Below are positions 53,040-64,000 of a DNA stretch of 64,000 bases, piece by piece; position 1 is the first letter of the stretch, and each line of letters starts with the position of its first letter. Location: positions 176,750,282 through 176,814,281 of the forward strand of contig JAHLJT010000631.1 in assembly GCA_031308135.1 (NCBI GenBank), written 5' to 3'. Origin of the DNA: Acheta domesticus. Its lineage: Eukaryota; Arthropoda; Insecta; Orthoptera; Gryllidae. The notes beneath the pieces were generated by a model that searched no databases, had not been told where the DNA came from, and saw nothing but the letters and a program-made list of their open reading frames with translations. The position numbers were made by a program, and so were the translations under genes.

Positions 53040-54300
53040 GTGAAAACGCAAAAGTGGATAAAACCAGTTGCTAAATTAAGAAAAAAAATTCCCTAACACG
53101 TGGTGTAGCCAGAAACCCTGTTTTCTAGGTTCTTGATACCGAAAACCTGATTGAAAGAAAAACGTCCGTCTGACCGTCTGTCTGTCCGTCTGTCTGTCCG
53201 TCCGTCTGTAAACACTGCTAGCGCCTAAACCATACGTACGATTTCTTCCAAAATCAATATTCCCCTGTCGATCTGATTCTAGTCGAAGCTTTGAGATTTC
53301 GAAAAAGATTTTTCATAATTTGGGGGTACTTTATATGAAGCCCCAGGGGATTTTCAAAATTTTCTCAAAAACGGCTCCAAATTTTTTCTTTAAATTTCTT
53401 GTTTGAATAGAGTAAAATACACTTATTAACATGGCATAGGTCCGATTTTCAGGTATAACTCAGAATTTTCGAAAATTGTGAAAGTTTGAATTTTTTTCGG
53501 CGTTTTTCTCCAGCTACAAAATTGAAGATAGTGATTTTTTCTTCAAAAAAAATTTGTTCTACATATTGAGTTCTTTCATAAAAGTGATGTAAATGTTTTT
53601 CAAAATTTTAGTAGTTTTCGTGCAATATTGCGTGCAATATGTGCAATTTTAAAAAATTACAAAAACAAGATTTTCTCAAAAACGTCTCCAAGTGTTTTCT
53701 TTAAACTTTTGGTAGGGATAATGGTAAATGTACGCTATCAGATGACATAAAAGCCATATTGCTCTATAGGATGGTTTTTTCAAAAATTACAAACATGTAA
53801 ATTTTTTCACATGTTTCTCACGTCGATATTTACATTAGCGGCGATTTTTTCACATTATTTTATTTACGAGTATATGTGCTTTAAATAATGTCAAATAAAG
53901 TTTCTAGAAAACACAACCGTTTTCTGTGAAAAGTAGTTCAAAATTTCGCATTTTTAGAAACGCTCAAACGCCATTTTCTCATATATGGCTGCAATTTCTT
54001 TCTTGAAACTTTTGCAACGGATAGTGCGAATTACCCTCTTTTTATAGCGTATAGCGTAAAGTTTATTTTGAGTTATTTTTTGTTTTTTCAAAAATTACAT
54101 AATTGTAATTTTTTTAAAGATCTCTCACATCTTTAATATGCACATTACTAGCAGTTTGTAAACATTATTATATTTGTGAGTGTAAGTGCTTCAAATAACT
54201 TCAAATAAAGTATTTTGAAAACTCAAACATTTTCTGTGAAAATGAGTTTCAAATTTCGCACTTTTAGTAGCTCTAAAACGTCATTTTCTCTTAAACGGCA
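53040..54300. repeat. Long repeat R, copy 1
   Basis: CCCTAACACGTGGTGTAGCC, TTCTTGATACCGAAAACC and a CCGTCTGTCTGTCCGTC run open it. AAAACGGCTCCAAATTTTTT follows, then about 310-bp units beginning AAATAATGTCAAATAAAGTT (53883) and AAATAACTTCAAATAAAGTA (54192). The same order is found at 58920-60208. Confidence 0.88.
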
Positions 54301-57140
54301 CATAATTATTAAAAGAAAATTGCAATTTATGACTAGGTTTTTGTGTTCTTTAATATTATAAAATTGTTTCCGTTCTACCAATAGGAAACCAAAAAATTAA
54401 GAATATGACAAAAAAATGTACTTTTGAGGGTGATAGATGACAGCTGGCAAGAAGAGTTTGTGGCAATTCCGAATAGCTAGCGAAGACCCAAGGAAATAGA
54501 AAACTAATACGAGAAAGTCTGTGCCATTCTGTAGCACCACTAGTTTATGCATAAAATTTTTAGCCACTGCATCTAATTCAACATTATAATTTAAGAGTTT
54601 TATCACAGCAGAACGTTCCAATTTTCTTTAACTCACATTCTCTATAGGATACAATATACTAACCTTCGCTGTTAGCCAAATTCGCTGTCACTTCTCTGTA
54701 ACTAAATTCGCTGTTGAACCGCACCGAACAGCACGCTGCACCCAGATAAATGTATTGGTGTACGCGTACGCGGTTTCAAAATTCGCTTTCAACAGTTACA
54801 GGTTCGCCAACTCAAATTTTGCGAAGAACGTTGAGTTCTTGTGTTCTTTTTTGTGAATACTTTATTATACTTTGTTGTTATTCTGTAACTCAGTAAACTT
54901 TTTTTATATTCACAACTTTCATTGTTCAATTTGTTTATATTTGGCCATGCGCTCGGAGACATGGGGTTATAATATAGATATGCCGCAGTTTCCCCAACTC
55001 ATATTTTGCGCAGGACGTTGTGTTATTGTTTTAATTATTTTTTTGTAAATAACTTTTTAAGAATTACGAAAATGCAAAACTGATTACAATGGCGGGAATA
55101 GCAAATTTTTTTACACCGATAAACACCTTGATCATACGAATGCTTCCAGTGGTTATCTAGATCTCAGATCACCATTTTACTGTATTAATTATATGGATCA
55201 TTTAATAAACCGTGGTCATTCCTATTTTCTTTGCATTCATCATATTTTCAGCGTATGTTGAAATCATGACAGTAAAATAACAAACATAACCTCATAACCT
55301 TCAATCACGCAGAGATTTAATCTTACGATGCATTTATCTAATTTAAAAAATGACCGTTTAATCTGATTGTCACTGTGGGGAAAGAAAGCTACATTTATTT
55401 TCTAGACGCAGAACAAGGGATCGTATTAGTATTTGTTCAGTAAGTCAAGAGAAACTGAACGAAACTTATTCGATTGATAAGAAAGTCTTTTGCTGTTTAC
55501 AATTCACAAATGAGATTTGTGTACTATAATTTTCAATGCCTCATTCATTTATTTTAATTTATTTCCACCTTATTGCTCTAAAAATCAATTAGAAACGTTT
55601 CCCTTCCTTGGAATGATGATTTCATAGAAACTTTCGTCTTCTTTTGGCGCATGTCCATTTCTTTCACAGCCAGAAACGAAAACACTGATACTCGGTTTCC
55701 CGTTTCGAGTCATAGTTTCCCCTTATTTTGGATTTTATGTACAGTAATAATTTAAATATGAAGTTGTCCATAATTGCGGCGCAGAATGAAACTCGAGCAC
55801 AATCATAGCATAAACTAAAGCAAGATGGCTATCGTACATGGTCATAGTCGGCCTGCATACTCCTACGTCACAAGCAGCTAATGACGTATTGACGTGACGT
55901 GATGGGGACTAAGCAATATGGCGGACTGGCTTCACTTTCTTAACATATCAGAGATAGGTAAGGGCACCTCCATGTATTCATGGCTCCATGATATCTGTAG
56001 GCCTAACACCGTATTTTTAAAAAATAATTTGCAAAATCTACGAACAGTTTTGCCTTGGAACGTATTAAATTTGAAGAATTCCAAGTGAATACGGAAAAAA
56101 CAAAACTGTGAATAATGTTAGAGAATAAATGAACTATGTTCGACTTCTCACTTTTACGTTCTTAAGTGTACAAATACCGATACCAATACATATACCGATT
56201 ATCAAATGAATGTGACCCGCAACTTACACATATTAAAATTAACTATTACCTTATTAATATAAACATACAAAACAGTTGTCTTTAATATTTATTTAGATTC
56301 GCATAGGAAACGATTAATAGAGCAATTGCGAAAGTGGAAGTGAACACAAATTAGACTGGGTTTGAGAAGTCCTAATCTCTTAAAAAAATATGGGGAAAAA
56401 TACGTAAGTGTTAAGCAAATCTGGGAAAGAATTTACTTAATCATTTACAACTACATTTAATGTTGTAGATGTTTTGCGGAAGAATTTTCGTACTAATTGA
56501 GAATGATCTTATGTTAGGATAACATAAGATTTATTAGATAATAACCTAGAATAACAACTTACAGGTGATCTTCGTGCATTATTGTGCATATTAGCAAAAA
56601 TCGTAAAAAGTGTGGCTTGACTAAACTTTAACTATTATCATCTTCAATCCCTTCAAGCATTTCTTACGACACTTATAATTTTGAAATTGCAATATTAGAA
56701 CTTCATATCCCATATGAAGGTAACATACAAGGCCATTGGATGTTGGGAATTTTATCAGCTACTACGATTCATTGGTAAGACCAATTCAAGATACCGTAAG
56801 AACATATTTGAACAAATTTACGCATGAACTAAATGAAGTATGAAAGAAATTTTCTACTCATGAAGATACTTTTAAAATAGTTTACAATGTCGGCGACGTC
56901 ATATTCAGCTAGTGGTTTAATACTTACTGCTGTTAAACTCGCGTTTGAAATTTCAGGTAAAAGTGGCAGTAGGCCTATACGTTTTGGCAACAAGTACGAT
57001 TTATTTCAAATGCATTTGAATAGAATACAATAACGTTCATTATTTTTTCTTCTAATTATTTTTATTACTAATTAATTATTATGTAATAGTAATTAATAAT
57101 CATTAATAGTAAATATATTAAAACAGTAATAATAATTGTT
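54301..57140. other. AT-rich intergenic stretch
   Basis: No gene recognised. It contains the dispersed repeat at 55905-55995. Confidence 0.5.
55905..55995. repeat. Dispersed repeat (copy 3, inverted)
   Basis: CAATATGGCGGACTGG, then ACCTCCATGTATTCATGG and CTCCATGATAT. The last part is the reverse complement of CATGGAGCTAAGAATACATG at 45.6 kb with three differences. Confidence 0.6.
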
Positions 57141-57480
57141 ACTAGCGTACCCGTGCGAGAACTCTCACATATTAAACCCCATCCTTTCCCCATCCCTTTG
57201 TCTATATCCTTTCTATTAAGAAGGACCGTTGTTAATGAAACATGTTTCTTTATTTAGAAGTATATAAATGTAACTTTTAATGAACTTACAGAATATCAAA
57301 CAAAAATAATAATTTAATTTATGTTCGAAACAATTTTTCAATAAAGGTTTATTCAGCATTATAGAGAGATGTTCTTGGAAAAAATCATACTTCTTTAAAA
57401 ACAACATTTGAAGAAATTTTTTAATCGTTCTCCGGAGTTTGCTTTTCGCTTCCTTTGATTGTCACAAAAATATTAGAAAG
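57141..57480. repeat. Repeat H, copy 1
   Basis: CGTGCGAGAACTCTCACATA, TTTATTCAGCATTATAGAGA and ACTTCTTTAAAAACAACATT are matched by CGTGCGAGAACTCTGGCATG, TTTATTCAGTATTATGGGGA and ACTTCCTTAAATACAACATT at 58412-58670. Copy 2 leads directly into long repeat R, so H may be its left part. Confidence 0.75.
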
Positions 57481-57489
57481 GGTTTTTAC

Positions 57490-58007
57490 TCTTGAAAAGG
57501 GCAAGTAAAGTAGTGCGAAAATACTGGATCGGGCAAGTACAACCCTACTCTTTACAATATTATTTAACTTTCCTTGATTTGTTATGTGGAACGGGGAGAA
57601 GAGTTTTTTTGGAGAAGAGTGCCAGCTTGTTGGGGTGCGAAAATTGGAACATTATTTCTATACTAAAAAGTATTGGATTATTTTATGCATTCTAATGCAC
57701 CTCAAGAAAACCAATTCCGAGCTAAAAAATAATCCAAGTAATATTTTCATCTGTGAGTACCAAACACCATTTGTTACCATTAGAAACAATTTAGTAGGCT
57801 TAGATTTCCCTTCTGTACATGGAAATGTTGCCAAAATTATGTTTGCGTATTGAATATCTTAATTAACCAACATCTTGAGCTTAATATCAAACGGTGTATT
57901 ATTTACAATATAAGTTTGCAGCTTGGCGTCGATGTCCATGCTTGCAGATACCGCCAACCTTTAAATCGTGCGTTTGGACTGCGATCGTTGGCAGTGCCGA
58001 GTGACTT
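57490..58007. other. Sequence between repeats, no gene
   Basis: Short open frames on the + strand show no domain. Probably old repeat or intergenic sequence. Confidence 0.45.
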
Positions 58008-58232
58008 ACACTTGGGTTTTTATTTCTTGATGTGTGGGGGCTTGTCTTCACGATGGAATATCACACGGCATTTCGTGTCTTTCTCCGTCGTGCCGTTAGA
58101 AGTCGCATGATCACCAGCCCTCCTCAATACCGTCGCGATGAGGTGACTCCTAGCGGCCCGACCGAGAAATACCGTGAGATATACCATCGTGAAGACAAGT
58201 CCCCACAGGCCAAGAAATAAAAACCCAAGTAT
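58008..58232. mobile_element. Foldback element, kind A (copy 4)
   Basis: Ends ACACTTGGGTTTTTATTTCT and GAAATAAAAACCCAAGT; inner arms GGGCTTGTCTTCACGATGG and CCATCGTGAAGACAAGTCCC; centre AGTCGCATGATCACC. It shares the core of the intronic copies but has different outer ends. It is the only one of the six hairpins that is far from the cyclase. Confidence 0.88.
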
Positions 58233-58394
58233 ACGCTATTCTTTCTATAATTTTAATTTAGTTTCTTTTTTAAATTAATTCACGTAGTATTGTAGGCTAG
58301 CGCGTTTTGATTTTGATTTTTCATTTATATAAAAATAATTTACTTTAGCTAATTTAAAAAGTTTGTTCTTTGTGTTATGCCATAACACAAGTTT

Positions 58395-60208
58395 TCCCCT
58401 ACTACCTCCGCGTACTCGTGCGAGAACTCTGGCATGTTAAAGCTTACACTCATCCCTTCTATTTCCATTGTAAGAGGGAAATTTATTAACGAAGCGTGCT
58501 TATTTGAGTAAAAATGTATAAAGGTAATAAAGGCAATGTACTAACACAATATCAAATAAAAAAAGACAATTCAATTACCGTTTAAAAGAAATTTTCAACT
58601 AAGGTTTATTCAGTATTATGGGGAGTTTTCTAGAAAAAATTTACACTTCCTTAAATACAACATTTAAATAGTTATTCAATTTTTTTGACAGTTAGCTTTT
58701 AGCTTTTCGTGATAGTCACAAAATAATTTAGCTTTTGACTTTTGAGAAAGATACTTGTCTGAACCCGCTGACTTGAAAATCTCAATGAATCACTGCTATT
58801 TGATTCACCTCATCGTACTTCGAAATTTCTTAAGTGAAATATCTTACGTTGTGCTAAATAAAGAATAAAAAGTGAATAATAAAGCATTCTGTCAGTTCTC
58901 GTTCGACAAAGGAAAAAAGAAAGGATAAATCCTGTAGCTAAATTAAGAAAAATATCCCCTAACACGTGCTGTAGCCAGAATCTCTGTTTTGTAAGTCCTT
59001 GATACAGAAAAACCAATTAAAACAAAACGTCCGTCCGTCATCTGTCTGCATGTCCGTCCGTCTGTCCGATGTATGTGAACGACACTAGGGCCTAAACTAT
59101 GCATACGATTTTTTTTTCAAATTGAAGAAGCCCCTATCAATCTGGCCTGAGTTGAAGCTCAGAAATTTTCAAAAACATTCATTAATTTTTGGGGATACTT
59201 CACTTGAAGCCCCCTGGACATTTTCAAATTTTTCTCAAAAACGGCTCCAAATTTTTTCTTTAAAATTCTTATAAGGCTAGAGTAAAAGACACTTATTAAG
59301 GTGACTTAGATCTGATTTTCACAATTACCTTTGAATTTTCAAAATTTGCAAAAGTTTGAATTTTATTCGGCGTCTTCCTCCAACTACAATATTGCAGATA
59401 GAGATTTTTCCTTCAATTAAATTTTATTCTTCATAGTAAACTCTTTAAGATCATGTACATTTTTTGAAAATGTTAGTAGTTTTCGCATAATATTGGGTGC
59501 AAGATGTGCAATTTAAAAAAATACAAAACAAGATTTTCTCAAAAACGGCTCCAAATTTTTTCTTTGAACTTTTGGTAGGGATAGTGTTAAATGTACTCTA
59601 TGAGATCACATAAATGCCATATTGCTCTATTCTTTTTTTTCAAAAATTACAAAAATGTAATTTGTTTACTTGTCTCTCACGTCGTTAATATTTACATTAG
59701 CGGCGATTTTTTTACATTATTATATTAACAATTGCATATGCTTTAAATAATGTCAAGTAAAGTTTCACGAAAACTACACAGTTTTCTGTGAAAACTAGCT
59801 CAAAATTCCCCATTTTCAGAAACGCTCAAACGCCATTTGCTTATAAATGTCTCCAAATTTTTTCTTCAAACTTGCACTCTTTCACATGACATTTTTTGAG
59901 CTATTTTTTCCCAAAATTACATAAATGTATTTTTTTAAAGATCTCTCACATCTTTATTATGCACATTACCAGCGATTTGTAAACACTATTGTATTTGTGA
60001 GTGTAAGTGCTTCAAATGCAAAGATTTGTTAAAATTATTATATTAATGAGTACATATGCTTTAAATAATGTCAAGTAAAGATTCTCGAAAACTTAACAAG
60101 TTTCTATGAAAACTACCTCGAAATTCCGCATTTTCAGAAATGCTCAAACTCCGTTTTCTCATAAAAGTTTCCAAATGTTTTCTTCAAACTTTTGGAACGG
60201 ATAGTGCT
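58395..60208. repeat. Repeat H copy 2 plus long repeat R copy 2
   Basis: The left part (58395-58760) matches repeat H; from 58920, CCCTAACACGTGCTGTAGCC, a GTCCGTCCGTCTGTCCG run and AAAACGGCTCCAAATTTTTT match repeat R. Internal units begin AAATAATGTCAAGTAAAGTT (59753) and AAATAATGTCAAGTAAAGAT (60063), a period of about 310. It runs into the gap. Confidence 0.85.
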
Positions 60209-60308
60209 NNNNNNNNNNNNNNNNNNNNNNNNNNNNNNNNNNNNNNNNNNNNNNNNNNNNNNNNNNNNNNNNNNNNNNNNNNNNNNNNNNNNNNNNNNNN
60301 NNNNNNNN
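60209..60308. other. Assembly gap, 100 N
   Basis: Exactly 100 N, a conventional size for a gap of unknown length. It falls inside the tandem part of repeat R. The true length of the array is therefore unknown, and the sequence on the right does not continue the repeat. Confidence 1.
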
Positions 60309-60629
60309 TAGTATTTTGCGTAACGACACCCAGCAAGGCAATGATAAATCGCTATCATTCTGCACCGAAACCAATATCGTGTTAATTTTCTCCTGTATTA
60401 ATCATTCGAGAATGAATTGCCAAATCAGCTTTAAAGAGTACCTTTGCATCAGTTAGAGTTCATAAATTATTGTTATTAAGAGCATGTGCGAGTTACTCAC
60501 TTTAAAAAGAGAAGGCAATGAATTCTAACGAAATATGATTAACTTCGGTTTGATGCTTTCTGACACGTTAACAGCTATGGTCATTATTCCGTGTGTGAAT
60601 GAATGTTCTATCCCGAGAGTTGACGGTCA

Positions 60630-60870
60630 TTCTTTCTCCGCTGGACGGTGATATCCGGCGCCGACCTACATATCTGACGAAGGATGTACCTCTTCACCTC
60701 TTCAAGTATCTCTTATCAGAGGGGCAATCGACCCAGCCGCCACAAACCCTAAGCTCCCAACTGGTCTCCGACGTGGATTAGTGTAATGCATGTGTGAGCG
60801 CGAAGAAATGGATCGCACGCGATCCTTGGCACGTTGATTCGGGAACTACAGCAACTTTCGCGTGTAATGG
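60630..60870 (-). mobile_element. Possible SINE family 1 copy, minus strand
   Basis: On the minus strand GTTGGGAGCTTAGGGTTTGT, AAGAGATACTTGAAGAGG and GGATCGCGTGCGATCC follow the order of family 1 but with many differences. Confidence 0.45.
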
Positions 60871-60879
60871 TTCGGAGAC

Positions 60880-61740
60880 CTGACAGAAATTAGACGACAA
60901 ACGTTTTCTCGGAGACAAAAGAAAAATAAAAAAACGACGAGAAACGAAAAAATAAGGAAAATACTAAAAAAAGCATCAGAGGCTTAAATAGGCAAAATGA
61001 AAATATTTTAAAATAACTCCAAAAGCACGGAGTGTTCCCTATAATTAAAAGTCTTAAAAATGTAGCAATAATAAGAAAGCAATTTTTCCAAACTTTGGAC
61101 TCTAGTAAAAATATTTTGTAGGCATTACTACTGCAAGAAAGTACGTGCTATTGTATGACCACTTGTTCACTGAATAAAAATCATAATTGTCTTAGCAGAT
61201 TAAGAGTCAGGGTCGTATTCGTTGTTGATTCTCTTTTTGTCTCCGAAATGAAAAATTATATGGGTCATTCTTCTCCAACTTAGCAATGTGAACTCGGCCA
61301 ATGCCGCTATCCGCCGCCTGCGTCATCACCATCACCTCCACCGCCTAATCCATATCGGCAACTGGGAAATGGGTATTAGGAAGATCGCTGGGGATTAACA
61401 GGGCACCGGTTTCTCTTTGCTGCTGGCTCTGATCCTTGTGCCTGCACTGCAGGATTCTCTACGAACAGAGTTGGCTCTTGCATTCGATTGCTTTTCATCT
61501 CTAAAGCAATTTGGTCTCTTCTAATGAAAAGAAAAATGAGTTCACGGGAAAGAAAATGCAAAAGGAATTCAAAGGAAATTTAAGGTAGAATCATTTATTC
61601 TTAAATCCATGTTTTTGAAAAAGACGTTTACACAAGAGAACGCCAAAGATGAAAAGAAAAATTGGTTCTTTTATGAATCGAATCTGTCATAAGAATGTTG
61701 AATTAGTATTAATTTTTGTATGAGTGAGTAAATTAGTATT
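60880..61740. other. Intergenic stretch, nothing recognised
   Basis: Mixed composition. No convincing gene or repeat seen. Confidence 0.5.
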
Positions 61741-61749
61741 AGTTTTGTG

Positions 61750-62095
61750 ATGAAACATAGGATTCACCACTATAAAGGGAGGGTTGCCGACGCACTAAGG
61801 TGCGTCGGTCGATTGTAGATAGTAGGGCACATACGCTAAATTTGTTTATAGCGTGCATCTTACATGCCAAGCGTACATCTTACCTTTCATCCGGCTTTAG
61901 GCATCCCAGGGGTGAGCGCTTTGGTTCGAAGGATTGCGTTTTGTTTACTATCTAATGGAATAATACACAGGGACGGAATTTTATATAGTGCAGCCCGTCT
62001 GAGCGGCGGTAACACGTTTATTGTAAATAAAAGTGTCTTTGAATACAGTTCGTCTTTTCACTACTTCTATTCAACAATCTTCAGTCCAACATATT
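61750..62095 (+). mobile_element. Possible solo LTR or transposon end
   Basis: CACTATAAAGGGAGGG could be a TATA region, and TTGTAAATAAAAGTGTC a polyadenylation region, about 250 bases apart, followed by a CAACAATCTTC stretch: the layout of an LTR. A small hairpin GACGCACTAAGGTGCGTC sits at 61791-61808. I found no second LTR, primer site or coding part, so this is tentative. Confidence 0.25.
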
Positions 62096-62099
62096 GCTT

Positions 62100-63838
62100 A
62101 TATAAATGGGGATGGATATATTTACAAAATGATGGTGATAGCGATCTTGTTACCACACTTCGATGGATTATACGTTCTTGGCCTTGATGGATTGATTATA
62201 CGTTCAGTCCGGGTGGGGAAGGTCCGCCAAGGCACCTTTGAAGGGACCCGTAGACGGCAAGGAAAGCCCCGAGCTGCCCCGTCGTAAGCACAAGGGAAGA
62301 CAGCGGCAGGCCGCAGCCGCTCTTGGAACGAGGTGTCGTAAGGTCGAGCGCGAGTCGAAGGTCGTCCAACGTCCGCCTTGACCCGCGTTTACGCAGCTGA
62401 ATGAACGGACTGCACACCCTTTCCAACATTTTCGGGTGTCGATCCGATTAGCCCATCACAGGTAATTAATTCCGATGGCAAATGATGGCTGATTGGATTA
62501 CTTAGGCAGGCGTGTTAGCCAGCCGCGCGCTAATGAGTGAGTTATGTCTTGTAGTTGCCTATGTTTTGTCTAGTAAAGTTCGTCTCGCACTAATGTTGTC
62601 TCGTCAGGTGTTCGTGACCGACTTTCTTGGTCAAGTCTGTTTGCAATCGAGTTCTGAGATCCGGTGTCGTTTTTTCAAACTCTCCGTGGCTCTCTCGCTC
62701 CTCAATCCTCACCCCTTCCTCACAGTTCCTTTCTCTGTCACGTGCTTAAATCATTGCCTCTGATTGGTTCGTTGAACACGTTTCTCGAATGTTCTATCAG
62801 CCTATCTCGTTGATTGGGTCGAGTTAATCCCTCCCCTTGGCGACCTACATAACATTGTTTTTAATTGGTCGCCCTTTGTGCTCCCGTGGGTGCGTTGTGT
62901 GTACACTAAGTGGCGCGCAGCTGCGCCCTGTCCTCCGCCCTCATGATGGTTTTATGATACGCCCTTTGGGATTAGCTGGCGGGCTGCTACCGAGTTGGTT
63001 AACTAGACAGTTTCAGTGATCAATCTGCTTATCCCGAGGACAAGGGACGATGCAGGGTGGTCCGATGATTTCTCCCTCCTTCGTCAGGTAACGCTCGAAG
63101 TGGACACCAGGGTTGCGACTTTGGGAAGGGCGTAGGGTGGCCCTAGAGTGCCTCGCCCTGAAATTGCACGTGGCAGTGCCAAATTGCAGTAAACACCTTT
63201 CTGTGCGCTGGGTCTACAATTGGCGTGACGCAGGAGCCGCGACACGCAGGAGTTGATGAGACTCATTGCAGTTTTATTAGAGAAAATGTACCTTCTGTAG
63301 TCAACAATAGTAGTAACAACTGTAGTGGACGTGAGCATCATTGCTACTGGGCAGGCTTTCCGAAAACTCTATTGTAGGTTTTGGTAAATTGTAAGTTTTT
63401 ACAAATAATTAATTAAAATAATTTTTACGGAAGATTTTATTTAAAAAAACCAGCATGTTCCTCATATTATGAGAAAAAAGTTTCTTCGCCGTTCTATCTT
63501 CAGAAGCACAGATTCCCATAGAATGTGTTTTTTGTAATTTTCACATTTCGAATGCGACTGTTTACCATCAAAATTGTGTGCCTATTTCAACGCGTGAGCG
63601 CTGCTGTGTGTTGGGGACTGGGTTTGTCTTGAGGTCAGTTACGAACAGCAAGAACAATGCACTTTTGAATGCCGGATGGCGGGGGGATCGCCATTGCAGA
63701 GCAATATAATACTGTCGTATTATGCATCCAATACCATCAATTCATTTGCATTATTTGTTGTTTTAATAATTAATTAGATTTTTGCATCGACATTATTTAG
63801 AAATATCCTCGCTCTCTAACCTTCTACACGTTGTAGAT
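62100..63838. other. GC-richer region near the right end, no secure gene
   Basis: Open frames overlap on both strands between 62200 and 62450 without a recognisable product. ATTGG (CCAAT-box complement) occurs at about 62494, 62763, 62812 and 62861, which could mark a promoter, but no gene follows in the window. 63500-63720 weakly resembles 29690-29860. Confidence 0.35.
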
Positions 63839-64000
63839 CAGTGGTGTCAAGATCTTCTAATGGTGGCAGTGGCACGTGTCATGGCTCCGTAGCATGGCAC
63901 GAGCTACTCTGCGCAACGAGCGTCGGGAAAGGAACCTATTAGTAACCCCACCGTTTTACAATAGGGATGGCGTTGTCTCTGGTGGCGGGGTGACGGACCA
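63839..64000. mobile_element. hAT-like element end, running off the window
   Basis: CAGTGGTGTCAAGATC followed by GGTGGCAGTGGCAC, GCGCAACGAGCGTCGGGAAA and GGGATGGCGT aligns with the reverse complement of 31240-31376. It is therefore the terminal part of a related, perhaps longer, element whose other end lies beyond base 64000. Confidence 0.75.

Noticed and set aside
1..64000. CRISPR arrays, bacterial operons, rRNA genes or a prophage
   Set aside because: None of the signatures is present; the intron-exon structure and repeat content are those of animal nuclear DNA.

Overview
The window reads as animal nuclear DNA, most likely from an insect with a large, repeat-rich genome. There are GT/AG introns, an AT-rich background, many decayed transposons and tRNA-derived SINEs, two LINE reverse transcriptases and a 100-N assembly gap. 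There are no bacterial operons, rRNA genes or CRISPR arrays. The species cannot be named from the sequence.

Region 1 (4097-40675, + strand) holds the one gene I can reconstruct: the 3' part of a transmembrane adenylyl cyclase of the ADCY8 / Drosophila Ac78C type. Sixteen exons are visible. In order they encode the C1a catalytic half, a low-complexity C1b linker, transmembrane segments 7-12, the C2a catalytic half, a C2b segment and an Ala/Pro-rich tail ending in TGA. The exons for the N-terminus and TM1-6 must lie before base 1. Splice phases agree across nearly all junctions. The exceptions fall in exons 9-11 (TM9-TM12), where the natural reading frame changes several times and a 19-bp duplication is visible. 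Exons are very GC-rich islands in AT-rich introns.

Region 2 is the set of mobile elements inside the introns. It includes two related kinds of foldback (hairpin) elements, two hAT-like MITEs, other inverted-repeat MITEs, a 673-bp inverted-repeat element and at least seven copies of a tRNA-derived SINE family. A striking number sit within about 30-160 bp of an exon. The long intron 14 (31579-38330) carries a 5'-truncated LINE with a decayed reverse transcriptase on the + strand.

Region 3 (40676-64000) has no confident host gene. It holds the probable 3' UTR of the cyclase, a long AT-rich stretch with one weak minus-strand terminal-exon candidate near 46.9 kb, a second 3' fragment of the intron-14 LINE, a minus-strand LINE fragment (51.2-53.0 kb), two copies of a long repeat with ~310-bp internal tandem units (53.0-54.3 and 58.9-60.2 kb), the gap, and repeat-rich sequence to the end. 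A hAT-like element related to one in intron 13 runs off the right edge.

The cyclase would make cAMP at the plasma membrane, with the C1 and C2 halves forming one catalytic site; by family it is probably Ca2+/calmodulin-stimulated. I found no convincing new multi-gene system. The observations most worth checking are the clustering of hairpin elements at exon edges and the frame breaks in the TM9-TM12 exons.
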